From Paracyclopina nana (lineage: Eukaryota; Arthropoda; Copepoda; Cyclopoida; Cyclopettidae), in contig JAGUCH010000006.1 of assembly GCA_019096065.1 (NCBI GenBank), positions 2,500,001 to 2,564,000 of the forward strand: DNA of 64,000 nt. The letters run 5' to 3'. Under the pieces are notes generated by a model. It saw only the letters and a program-made list of their open reading frames with translations. It had not been told where the DNA came from and ran no database searches. Shown here piece by piece: positions 1-10,890 of the stretch (positions are counted from its first letter, which is position 1; each line of letters begins with the position of its first letter). Made by a program: the position numbers and the translations under genes.

Positions 1-186
1 ATATTGATACGCGCGCGCGCGCATGTTATAATATACGGTCGAGTGATGAAAGTGGAATAATTTATGACGGATGATCACCAATAACAACGATCGTGCTTTT
101 CAGCCATGCCCATTCTGTGAGACAGTGTGAGAGATGCTGGTGCAAAAACGACTCATTTCACACTTGGTTGATGAAAAGGAACACTG

Positions 187-3100
187 ATGAGAGGAGCTAG
201 GTCAATGGCGCATCTGGTGAAAGTTGCCATTATTACACTTGGTGTATTATTGCCAATACTTCAGCTCAATCATTCTGCACTTGGCCAGCAGCGGATTTTT
301 AACCGAAACGGGCCTCGTTTCATACGAAGATATGATGGCAGCAATGAGATTTCGTGGGAAGGCAATCGAGTGTTGCCCCCGGTCACAACCAATCCCGTGT
401 TTCTCCAAAATGATCCAGTGCGAAGAAAAACCAGTTATTACTTCCCAGCCAAAAATACCGCAGGAATACCCTCGTCTGAAGACTGGAATAATGCTCAAGC
501 CACTTACGGCGAACGAATTACCACAGCTTCAACAACCAAGAGAAGCTACTTTCCAGCATCATCAAATAGCAACAACTTCCCTCAATCTCAAGAGGAATCG
601 AGGCCCATCACCATTGACTTCATAAGGCCCAACTTGAACACGCGCAACGACGAAAACATCAATCTCAACACGGAGTATTTCATCAATAAAATATCCACTG
701 ACGCACCAACGACTACAACCAAAGCAGCGGCTACTTCTACCGAAAGAACGACCAGGAGAAAAAGGCTGACAACGATTCCTGCAAGAATCCCAGTGCTGGT
801 GCGGAAAATTGCCAGGAGGCCCATTTTGAGGCCGGTAGACGATGACATCAGCAGCACAACTACAGAAAGCGCGGCAGCTAATAGCCTGTTTAATGTTACC
901 AGCAAAAAGAATTATGTAGAAGACATTCTGCCGGCCTCCTGGGTGCCCCTGATTGACGTGCTTCGAGGGGAAATTTGGGTGGTGCCAATTCTCGTGGCCG
1001 CTGGAATCCTGGCTTGTCTCCTCATTATCTTTGATGTCTACCTATTAGTGCATACTCTCAGGTCGAGATACTCGAGTAGCCGAAGGCATTTGTTTCTGGG
1101 CCAGGTATTGAATGCTGGGTATCCTATGTAACGTCCAACTTGCTAATGGCCTGTTTTTCAGATGCTTTTACTGGGCCTGCTGCTTTGCTGCGGCTCTGCA
1201 GTGGTTCACACCTTACGGCCCAGTGTGATTGTGTGCTCAGTGTCAAGGATCGCTTCTGGGCTCTCCTATGCGATCGTGTATGCGACCTTGCTCGTGAAAT
1301 TGGTATTTTTGGTGTCACTCAACGGAGGCATTTACCTGCCAACCTCCTACCAATCTCTTCTGCTATGCTTTGCCATTTTGATCCAGGTACCTTAAAACCG
1401 TATACATAGTAGTATGCGTGTGAGAAAAATTCCATGCATTCTTTGTCATTTATTGTCTTTGTTTTTTGGGAAAATCCTTGAGTCGTTTTTCTTTCAAATA
1501 GCTGGTAATTGGAATTCAATGGCTTGTCTCAGAGCCTGCTGATGTGGTCAGCAAAGGACATGACATGATTAATACAATCATGGCAGAAAATGCGACAACA
1601 ATGTCACCTCTGGTGCCATTAGGAGCTGATGAAGTAATCGACTACCTTAGGTAAAAAAACGCTTAATAGTAGCTATTGAGAAAAATGATTGACCTTGCCT
1701 TTTTTTGCAGGTGCAATGTCACGTTCCAGCAGCAAATGCTGGGATTCTTGTATGTTCTTTTTCTGGTGACTGTGGTTGTGATATTGTCGTTCAAAGCCAA
1801 AGGAGTGCGAGAAAACTACCGCGAAGCCATGTACATTGGCCTCACCATGGGCTTCACTGTGTGCTTTTTTCTCATATGGATTTTGGCAGGATTCATAGCT
1901 CCGCCCGAGTACCAAGTACTTTTACTACACAAAGTTTTATAACAGCCAGCATTAATAATTGATTTTGATTAGGATGTCTGCATATCCTGTGGACTGGTTG
2001 CCACTGCGGCCATAACTTTTGTCATTATGTTCTTGCCCAAGGGCCGGCAAATGTCTGCTATGGGTCGAGATGGAGTTTATGCAGAGGATCGAACTGATGT
2101 TTACATTGGATCTAGCTCAACGCAATCAACTGGATCTGGGTCGTTGGACGACCATAAATTCGGAGATCCATCCCCGTCTTTTTTCCCCATCAAGCCAACA
2201 CCTAAGCAAATGAGCCAGTTTGCTCTCAAGCCAGAGAAAGACTTGCATGATTCTGGTGAGTAGCCCCACTAATTGTACCTAAAACTTTTCAATGATCGAG
2301 TAGCTTACAAAGTTCTGCACTCTTAGAATTTAGACCTTTGATTAGCTGTTTCAAAAGAATATGGGATATTTCTTGCACTTGCAGCTTTTTGGGACGCTCA
2401 TCGGAGAACTAGGTCAAAAAGCCCTCCCAAATCGCATCACCATCACAACCACCACCACCACAACCACCACCACCAAAGCCACACTGGCCCGGACTTTCAC
2501 GAGAATTTTCACAACCAGCAGCGCGCCGGTCACCGCGCAATTTTCGGATTTAACACCAGCGATCGGTATCCGAGTCGCAGGAGCAGGCGACACAATTTCT
2601 TGAGCGATGGCGACTCTGATACCACTTACTCAGAGCTCATTCAACGCGTTCGCTCAAGGTCGACGCCGACCAACCGCCGACGCGCCGGTCAGCACGCTCA
2701 GCAAGCTCAGCACAACGACTTTGCGCGAGTCTTCAGCGCGCACGACCTGCACGCTGCTAATGAGCGGCGCGCGAGTCGAAAGGACTTGGCTGACCTGCGC
2801 AATCAGCTGTTTGTCAGATCAACCAGTCACAGCGACCTGCTTGACCGGCGCGCCGCGATGCGCAGCAGCGGCCGTGACCTGCTCTCACATTGGGAGCAGC
2901 AACGTTGCAAAATATGCAATTCCGTCAACACATTAACCCCTCCACATCACCACCATGTCCACCATAATCCACTCTTGGACGATGAGCGCTTCGCAAGACC
3001 TTCGCGCTACTAACTTTGCTCAGTGCACAAAATCAGGTAAAGCATGTGGCGCATGATTTACTTTTGTTTTTCTGGGACGCGTGTTTTTGTGTGTCTTTGG

Positions 3101-3667
3101 CCTCGAAGGTTGTGGAGATGTGCCTTTTCCATTTATCATTTGCGCTTGTGAGCCTGGCAAAAGGCATAAAATGCCGATATTGGGTCGTCCTCACTTCTGC
3201 AAAAGAGAGGAGTAATCCAAGGGGCTTTTTTTCGCAGCAAAGCATCTGTGCGCTTTTTTCAATATTGTAGGAAGAAGTGAGAGGAGCAGTTAAGTAAATA
3301 TGTATAGTGCAGCTTTCGAAATAAAAATGTGAAAGCCGTCGCAGTCCATCTTCTTGCAGGCTACATGATATAGGCATTTGCGCTCATACCATAAAGTATA
3401 TGTCTCGTCGTGCTCTTTGACCGAAATGTCAGAGTATAATGATGAATTATGCTCGTTTCAGGCCACCCACCACACGGCGGAGCCTCCAGATCAACCACGT
3501 GGTCCTCGTCGTCGCCATCATCATCTTCTCTGGATTCAATGCAAGCGATGAATGAGAGTACATTTGGAAACCACGCCAAAATAGATCCTTTCCAGCCTCA
3601 GCCGTCGAGATCGAATCCAAATGTAATCTTTCAAAAGCGCCCCACCTCCATGATGCTGATGTTTTGA
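187..3667 (+). CDS. Class C (family 3) G-protein-coupled receptor, short ectodomain, CG32447-like
   Basis: Exons 187-1104, 1162-1386, 1502-1650, 1711-1915, 1973-2255 and 2385-3013 join in phase into 802 residues. The start at 187 is followed by a signal peptide (about residues 1-34) and a Ser/Thr-rich ectodomain of about 220 residues with no Venus-flytrap fold. Seven hydrophobic segments follow from about residue 260. Class C landmarks are visible: a TM3 region with SRIASGLSYAIVYATLL, an IQWLVSEP segment in TM4, RENYREAMYIGLTMGF leading into TM6, and a TM7 followed by FLPKGRQMSAMGRDG. The tail is rich in His, Arg and Ser. The ligand is unknown; the short ectodomain and tail motif recall the insect orphan CG32447 from memory, so the subfamily is an inference. 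Exon 1973-2255 ends in the same phase as an alternative last exon, 3462-3667. An AATAAA lies at 3727-3732. Class assignment is secure, the orthologue less so. Confidence 0.8.
3462..3667 (+). CDS. Alternative C-terminal exon of the class C GPCR
   Basis: An acceptor (TTTCAG) precedes 3462. The frame that opens there in phase 1 runs 68 codons to a TGA at 3665-3667, 60 bp before an AATAAA at 3727. The donor at 2255 also leaves phase 1, so skipping exon 2385-3035 gives a 661-residue receptor with a Ser/Pro-rich tail instead of the His/Arg-rich one. When the 2385 exon is included, its stop at 3011-3013 is used, a donor (CAG then GTAAAG) lies at 3035/3036, and this exon is 3' UTR. What is seen: the splice sites, the phase match and the open frame. 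Inference: that both forms are made. Confidence 0.5.
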
Positions 3668-3726
3668 AGGCTGTGACCCATTTTCTTTTTTCATTGCCAT
3701 ATCTTTATTCATCTCGATGCTATGAT

Positions 3727-3732
3727 AATAAA
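3727..3732 (+). promoter_or_regulatory. Polyadenylation signal AATAAA of the GPCR gene
   Basis: A perfect AATAAA lies 60 bp after the stop codon of the alternative last exon. It supports 3462 onward being the transcribed 3' end of the receptor gene. Confidence 0.55.
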
Positions 3733-4280
3733 ACTACCGAGGTTTTGCTTCAAAATTATAGATTTTATTCGCATTTTTGAGTATAGTGCGTAAGCAGCAG
3801 CTTTCAAAACCTTCTACAGTTTTTGTTTAGCAGTAGCATATAGTATAATAGAAAGCAGATAAAATTCGTGGATCTAGAAATGAGAACAATAAGTAGAAAT
3901 GGGCATTCAATTATACCGATAGAATTAGCATGCTTCAATTTTCCCTATTACATAAGATGCATATTTGCTCGCTTGCGAAAGGCACTTAAATAGTATATGT
4001 GGATGAGTGGCCATATTATATGTGTACTATCAACAATGTGTTCATTACGTAACCCAAAATCTAGCTGGAACTCAGTTTGCAGTGAGGAACAGCAGCCAAA
4101 TGATATTTGTCTTCTCTTTGTATTGCTCTCTCGAAGAAGAATGTGTCTCTTTTCGTTATGCTAATATGTATATGTGTTTAATATGTAGATGTACGCGCGC
4201 GCGCTCTTGAGTCGTGTTGTTGTAATATTATTTTTCGGTAAATATGGTAAAAAATTATACGATATCGTCTGCTTCCTGCA
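3733..4280. other. Intergenic between GPCR and K+ channel 3' ends
   Basis: AT-rich stretch between two convergent genes. It contains a short alternating CG run near 4194-4204. No open frame with recognisable content was seen. Confidence 0.6.
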
Positions 4281-7200
4281 TCATGCCATCGTCTGGAGGC
4301 GTTTGAAGGGCTTTTTGTGGGGTGAAATCTCGGAACTGGTGCTATTGCTCATTCCAGAGCTACTCCGCTTCGAACGCATTCGTATCTGCCTAGCTGACAG
4401 CCTTGGCGTATCGTCCGTTTTGGTTTTATTCACTTTCGAGTGGTGAACTTGATAATTTCCCGCCTTCTTGTCATATATGACGACATCATGGTCAAACTGG
4501 TGTCCCCATAAAATTTCGTTGGGTAGGTAGGACGTCCTCACCTGCAAAATAGACTCAGGTAAAAAAACACAGGAAGAACTGCTAGGGATAACTGCCAGCT
4601 TAGGCCCGAAAGTTTAATTGTTTTTTAAGCCATCTCAATTGCAAAAGTTTGCCTTTCTCTTTATGGCAGCAGGCATATGTGGCTTACTTGGATGGTATTG
4701 CCAGTCTCCTCGGTGACGCCCTCTAACGTGACAATGATCTCAAACTGCGAGCTTAGGATATCCCTTGGGTTCATGTCGTACAGCGGTGAACTTTCGTCAA
4801 TTTTGTGAGCAATCGTGACTGGCCATAGGATCAGCACCCGGTCGTTCTCCCCATCGACCTCGGTGGTCAGGTCAAGATCACTGAGCTGGTATGGAATCGT
4901 TTCTCCCTCTTCGGTGACCTCCTTGCGAATAATCACCATACGCACATGAGCCTCGAGCAGCGAGGACTTCCGGAGGTCGCACACTCTCGCGATGAGGTAA
5001 AGGTTGCCGTTTCGCAACGTGATAACTGCATTTTTGCTGAACACAATCGTCTGTCCTCGCTTGCGAGGAACAGTGAACTTGGCGAAGATGATGCCCGCCA
5101 TGCAGGACTGGATAATCACACCCATGATGCTCTGCACCGACATCACAATGATGGCAACCGGGCATTCTTCATTTGTGGACCTAAAATGATGAGGGAGGAG
5201 GCCCATTCATTAATATGCATTTGTTGGCCCTTCTTCTCTCGAGCTGAAAAAAGCTTCAGTCGACTGGAAGAAGGCAAACACTTATTTTATTTTAGGTAGC
5301 TTCAGCCCTATTCTATAGAAGCCTATTCTCATATTTATATTAAGCAAGGCTCTGGATTTGCCAATGAATAAAACTTGCCAATCATTATTGCAATCGGCTC
5401 AGTAATCAATGAGATAATAGCTTCCGAAGTAGTATCCTGCAAAATTTAATGAAAAAGAGAGCCGACTTGAAAAATTATGGAAAAGCCTGCTAGAAAGGAG
5501 TAGCATGATTTACGAACGAGATATCGCTTTTTGTACGTTGTGTGTTCAAGCATTGCTGTATTTTTCATGTGGCATTGTAGCACACGAGATGAAACTCATT
5601 AGCATATGCATCCCGCAAAAAATAATGTCAATGTTAGTGTCGTTTCGAAAGTTAGCCACGTTGTGCACGAGAAGGCCACGTTCAAATAGCTGAAGGATAT
5701 GCATATTCTTGCTATTATGATATCGACAATTGAAGAACAGCCAAGAAGGGCCGTACGCGCGCGTGAGCTCGTTCATATCGCGTAGTATCCAGGCCATGCT
5801 ACGATTATGAATATTTTAGCAGCCCTTGCGACTTTCATAATGCTGCTCTGGTGTCCTCCTGGGCCCGACTGACTGCATATATATGGAAACTTTGCATGAA
5901 CTTGGGATACTGCTTTGTGATCATAATAGGAGCTACATCGCATTTTTGCTGGTCTCCACTAAATTGAACAAAGTGAGTTGTTGGCCTGGGAACCACGAAG
6001 CTGGCAATCAAGAGGCACTCCCCACGGATGATAAAAGTATCTCCTTTGATGCTCTCTCGTAATAAGCAGCTAACCTTGCCCGCAAAAACGCTCACCTTAC
6101 GCCATAGCCAATGGTATGTTGGGTCTCCAAAGAGAAGAGGAAGCACGAGGTAAAGTCCTTGATGGCGGTCGCACAAGGCACAAATGACTCATTTTTCATA
6201 TTCTCCGGGTCAAAATCACCATGGACCAGGAATGTCAGATACCAGATGACGGCGAAGCCGAGCCAAGAAAGGAAAAAGGCCGAGGCAAACATCACATTAA
6301 TCCAGCCCCAGTTGAGGTCAATGATGGACACGAAAATGTCACTGAGGAACTTGTGCGCTTGGGCCTCGTCCGCAGAAGTGAACGTGTTCAAGTAGCCATT
6401 TTTGAAGCATATTCGGTTCTTGGTGGCCTGCCGCGCGAGCACGTTCAGGAGCCCCGATTTCTTGCGGAACGGGTTAAACCGAGACTTTTTCGTGTTGCCA
6501 GAGACGAAGGTGAAAGGCTTGGCCAGAATGTCTCCGGCCATGAAGTCAGCCAGAGGATTGCTGTCCTCGTGCTCACCCTCGAACTTGATGGGGACTTGCT
6601 GGATGTTGCCATCTTTGTCAAGTTGAGTTATGTATCCCACATCAAGGTCTTCGTTGTTGTGGCGGACTGTATCCTCCGCGCAGCTCGAGTTTCGAGCTTC
6701 CTGTTGATCTGGAATTTTGATAGCAGCAGCAGGAGCCTCTATATCCACGTGGGCTTTGGCTAATGGCGCCGATTCTGATGGCTGCTTTTGTGGCATTGTC
6801 GTCTTGATGGAAGAGGAGTCACCACCACTACCACCAGCTTCTTGCCGGCACACTCGACTTGCTATCTGCGAGTAATAAGTTTTTACTTGAGTGCTCTCAA
6901 ATAATATTAAGCATTGTCAGTCCCTTCCGCTTAGGGTAACTAGCGCCCCCTATAATACATAGTGCGCAAGTACCAGCGCTGCGGCGTAGCAGGAGAAAAT
7001 CATGTTTTTCGAGTTTTACTTCAAAACTATGCAGTATTTCCGAATACGCTAATAATAAACCAACGATTACATTTCTCAACCGTAATTTGAAAGAGAAAAA
7101 AACCACTGCAGTTGGCGTGTTCTTGCCAGAAGTCACTGTTCAATGGAACTATGTTTGTGGCCAAAAAAAGCAATCTCTCTTAAGTCTGGTACGCTTACTA

Positions 7201-7700
7201 ATTTCCTCAAATGCCAATTTTGGTTAAAGGCAAAAATAAAAATATTTTTTTTTTACAAAATTATACTACATAAGATAACAAGATTTTGAAAATAGCGCGA
7301 CATTAAGATCTCCGAGATCAGCGGAGGAATTTTCTACGAATTTTAACTCGTTCTCTTTTTGTCTTGGGCTCAAAGAAAAGGCTAATTATAATGCACTGTA
7401 CTTTCAAAGTTTAAGCTTGTATTGTACCTGCTGACGTTTGGGTAGCAATTCCAAATTAAGGGGACTGCTCGAAGCCGAATTGAAGCCTTCCTCGCCGTCA
7501 ATGTCTCCCTCACCGACCACGTCGTCTTCACTCAGGCCCAACTTGGTGTCACTGTCACAATAGCGGATTCCGTCTAGATTGAATCCGCTCGAGAAACTGA
7601 GGCAATTGGCATGATTGGGACTTGTGCCACTGGCGGGTGTAGAACTAGTGAGAAATTGGCGTCCACCGCTTCGGCCAGATAAAAGCTCATTTTCGGTCAT
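4281..7700 (-). CDS. Inwardly rectifying potassium channel (Kir/Irk family)
   Basis: Exons 7700-7428, 6865-6096, 5180-4688 and 4541-4281 join in phase to 598 residues. The start ATG at 7700 is chosen because an in-frame TGA lies just upstream. The protein has a long acidic N-terminus (about 270 residues), M1 at about 278-300 (WGWINVMFASAFFLSWLGF), a pore helix and filter ending TQHTIGYG near residue 345, M2, and the conserved cytoplasmic Kir beta-sandwich with RKRGQT (PIP2 region), RKSSLLEAHVR and LPNEILWGHQF. A glycosylation site (NES) sits between M1 and the pore. Kir tetramers set resting potential or carry K+ across epithelia. Oddities: the M2 rectification-controller position (Asp in strong rectifiers) is Gln in QSIMGVIIQS, and the residue after GYGVR, usually Cys, is Ser. 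Family membership is certain; the match to Irk1, 2 or 3 is not resolved. Confidence 0.93.
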
Positions 7701-9670
7701 AGCGAACACGGCGGAGGAGAGACAAATCTCTCATGATCAGTCTATTTGCTCCCACACAGACTGCTTTTTAACGGGGTGCTGCTGCATCCAGTGTTACTGC
7801 TAAAAGCCTTGAAAAGAGATGCAATTGTCAATGTTTGCTCTGTCAGCCTTATATGAGCATTGTTGGCCTTCATAATACATAAGTCTAATACAATAATACA
7901 CGCAGGGTCTATGCATCTCTATGTGTAATGAATGTATTTATGCAATTAGAGCGCGCTATTTGAATTAATGCAGGAAAAAGGCCATTATATTATTAATTAC
8001 CCTTTTATTTTTGGTTGCAGTAGTTGCTTTAAATGGTTGCAAGCAAAGAAAGCTCCATAAATATGAGCTAGCTGCGCGGTTATGTTTGGTTAGCTTTGTT
8101 GACATTAATACGCGCGCGCGTCAAACGCCACGCCGGGTTGTGACCGGGTGACTAATTTCACACGTGCTCAGCCCACGTGCGCATCATCCTGCTCGACGGT
8201 GTTTTGAAGATTTGGGCTAAGCTGGAGTTAAGATGCAGTTTTCCCACCGGTAAAGCGCAAAAAAGTGGAAACCCTTTTGCATTCTGACCTTTGTTGGAGC
8301 TTATATTGGGTAAACATTCAAACAAAGTGGCCCAAACTGATGTGAGCATCGGCTTGGAATACATAACGCTCAATCCTATGTAAGCCTGTAATGTCAGTAG
8401 CAGTCCATGATTTTGGGTCTGCTTTTTACAGTTCACCGAATGTATCTGGGACAAAAAGAAAACCCTATAATGTATCGAATGTATTTTTCCTGGAGCCTGA
8501 ATCCTGCGAGATAAGCAGGACAATCCGACTTGACAAGCTACAATTAGATCTAGCTGTGGAAGGGCAACCAGATCACAGAGCGTTTGCAATTGAAGGAAGG
8601 CTTTCTGTCAAAAAAATCAGGGAAATGTTTTTCAAGTAGGTATCTGAAACACTCCACTTGCTTTGCATCATTCATTTTTTTGTCCCTCTTCGGTTTAGCT
8701 TTATGCTCAATTTATAACTTGTTTAGAAGCCCAATCAATGTGTCACATCTAATCTCTGAACGCTGTCACTTTGCCAAATTGCAAGCCAAGTTGAGCATTG
8801 ACATGTTGGGATTTCGGGCAAAAACTAAAATACAAACTTTTCCGTTTGAGCCCCCTTAAGAGAACCAAACTACAAGAATTCGGCCAAGAAGCGTAAATTG
8901 GCCATTGATCAAGCAAAACACATAAAAAAGCTTTCAGTTCTGCATTAAGACAAAAATCATAATGGCTTTCCAAAAATCACACGCATCAAAAGTATTTTGG
9001 TACTTTTTGCTGCTTTCGATAATCGTACTACATGTACCAAATTAATGTACTCATTTACAATGTTCTCAATCCGGCCGGGATATCATATGGCTCAGAGGCC
9101 TGGGTCGTGGTTGAATATGAAGATAGACAGCCTCATGAGGTTGGGCCATTCATAAAAATAGGTTTGCTTTCACTGCACGAGCCAACCAGCACCAAATTAA
9201 TTTGCGAGGGACTCTCTCTCTCTTTTTAAAAGTGATTTGTGGCTTAGGCCTCCGCTTTCTTAGCGTCTCGCGAAATCCTTTTGAGATATGCGAAGAAAGC
9301 CCATGTCAAAGTTTCCGAGAGCTGATTGATTGCACCAGTGCAAAAACTTACGTTCAGAGAAGCCATCATTATGCCTTTCTTCATTGAAAATCACTTAAGG
9401 TCGAAAAGTAACAAACACGGCGGCCTCCCTCGCTTAACTGGTACGAAGGCATTTTTAGAAAGCCCGGAACCATCTACTACTATCCTACTACAACGGCGCC
9501 GCATACCAGACGGGTCCGCGCGCTTCTTTGGTAGAAGAAACCAAGATCCCAAACTACTAAACTTGCTTTCACTTTTGTCCATTCGTTCTAGCATATTTTA
9601 TTGTGCGCTATCATTCGTATTATTAAGTGGACGTCACGAGGAAGGATTACGCACACAAGCAGCTTATACC
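7701..9670. other. Upstream region of the K+ channel gene, no gene recognised
   Basis: About 2 kb with scattered short open frames, none with domain-like content or supporting splice sites. An alternating CG run lies near 8110. Part is probably promoter or 5' UTR of the channel gene, which has an in-frame stop just before its ATG. Confidence 0.5.
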
Positions 9671-10032
9671 ACCCAACCAGAATTTTGGACAAAACTTTGG
9701 TAAGTATTCGAGAACTAATCGAGAAGAATTGTGTTCTCGAATACCTCTCGAATAGAGAACTATAGCGTGACGGAAATAAATGCTGAGAATTGTTAAAGTT
9801 ACCTAAAAGTTATCAAGTTATGTTCTCAAATATTGGTAAATATTCAGCAACTTTTCAGGAATTGACTTCAGCTAATATTCAAGGACTTGATTTCAGTTAT
9901 TATTCAAGGACCTGCCAAAAATTAATTTTTTTGGGAGCTTTCTGGCTTCTTGTTTAAGCTTTCTCTTTCTGTAGACAATGATGGATTTAAAGTGAATGAT
10001 AGAAAGTTAGAAAAGCTAGAAAGAAAGTTTAC

Positions 10033-10102
10033 CCATGGCGGATTTGAACCCACGAACCTCAGATTTGAAATCCAGTGCCTTGCCTCTAGACCACAGATGT
10101 CT
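10033..10102 (-). repeat. tRNA-like sequence (pol III A and B boxes) inside the TIR element
   Basis: On the minus strand TGGTCTAGAGG (complement of 10083-10093) matches an A box and GGTTCAAATCC (complement of 10040-10050) matches a B box, at tRNA-like spacing. Between them is an anticodon-arm-like block with loop TTTCAAA. The T stem fits only if one base has been lost, and I cannot pair an acceptor stem. It is best read as a decayed tRNA or the head of a tRNA-derived SINE, not a working tRNA gene. Confidence 0.45.
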
Positions 10103-10199
10103 GACTATAATTTGCACGATTTTTAGCAACAATATTGTGTAGAAAATGCTCTAGATGGAGCTAGCTTAAATTCTTAGAGTACTTGGAATTTTTTGTAAG

Positions 10200-10870
10200 T
10201 CCAGAAGTCACTGAATAGCTCTTGACTGCTCAAGAAGCATTCATAATTGAAAGGTTACTGAAATTAAAAAATCATGAACAGCTCTTAAAATTGTGAAAAA
10301 GTATTCACATTGAATAGTTCCCAACCAAAAGTTTGTGAATAGTTCTTGAACTATGAAAAAAATCATTCTTGAAAAGTTATTGACATCAACATTCCTGAAT
10401 TGTAATTGAATATTTAATTTTCATTCATTACTGAAAAGTTACTGAACATAAGCTCTTGAATAGTTCTTGAATTATCAAGAAGCTTTCATTGTTGAAAAGT
10501 TGCTTAAATGAACCTTATTGAATAGTTCGCGAAAAATCAAGCATAATCCATTATTGAAAAGTTACTGATTGAAAGTTCTTAAATAGTTCTTGAATTATCA
10601 AGAAGTATATATTATTGAAAAGTTCCTGAAATAGAAGTTCCTGAATAGTTCTTGAATAGTCAAGCAGTATTCAGTAATGAAAAGTTACAGAGCAAAAGCT
10701 CTTGAATACTTCACGAGCAATCAGTAACTTTTCACACAAAGTACTGGTTGAAAAGTTATTGACATTAAAGTTCCTGATTTGTTCCCGAGTAGTCAAGAAG
10801 TTTTCACGGATGAAAAGCACCCGAAAAGCTCATTTTGCCAATTCGGGAACTATTCAGACCCGAATCGGTA
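10200..10870. repeat. Degenerate ~60-bp tandem repeat array
   Basis: About ten imperfect units share the words TTCTTGAATAG, ATTATCAAGAAG and TTGAAAAGTTACTGA. The divergence between units is high, so the array is old or evolves quickly. It makes up the right half of the 9671-10890 element. Confidence 0.6.
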
Positions 10871-10890
10871 ACTAAAATTCTGGTTGGGCA

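Larger units (their letters stand above)
9671..10890. mobile_element. Non-autonomous DNA element with 15-bp terminal inverted repeats
   Basis: The ends are exact inverted repeats: CCCAACCAGAATTTT at 9672-9686 and its reverse complement at 10874-10888. The 5-bp word ATACC flanks the element directly on both sides (9666-9670 and 10891-10895), which looks like a target-site duplication. The interior has no open reading frame. It is AT-rich and filled with degenerate repeats of about 55-65 bp built on words such as GAAAAGTTACTGA and AGTTCTTGAATAGTTCTTGAAT (10200-10860), plus a tRNA-like block at 10033-10102. This structure fits a MITE-like or foldback-like element mobilised in trans. The superfamily cannot be named from the ends alone. 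Confidence 0.7.

Noticed and set aside
6221-6763. 180-codon plus-strand open frame
   Set aside because: Antisense shadow of the K+ channel exon 6865-6096, which carries the GYG filter.
8158-8639. Overlapping open frames of 143 (minus) and 82 (plus) codons
   Set aside because: No domain, no signal peptide and no consistent splice sites; composition like the surrounding intergenic DNA.
10033-10102. Functional tRNA gene
   Set aside because: The A and B boxes are good but the T stem needs an extra base and no acceptor stem pairs, so a working tRNA is unlikely.
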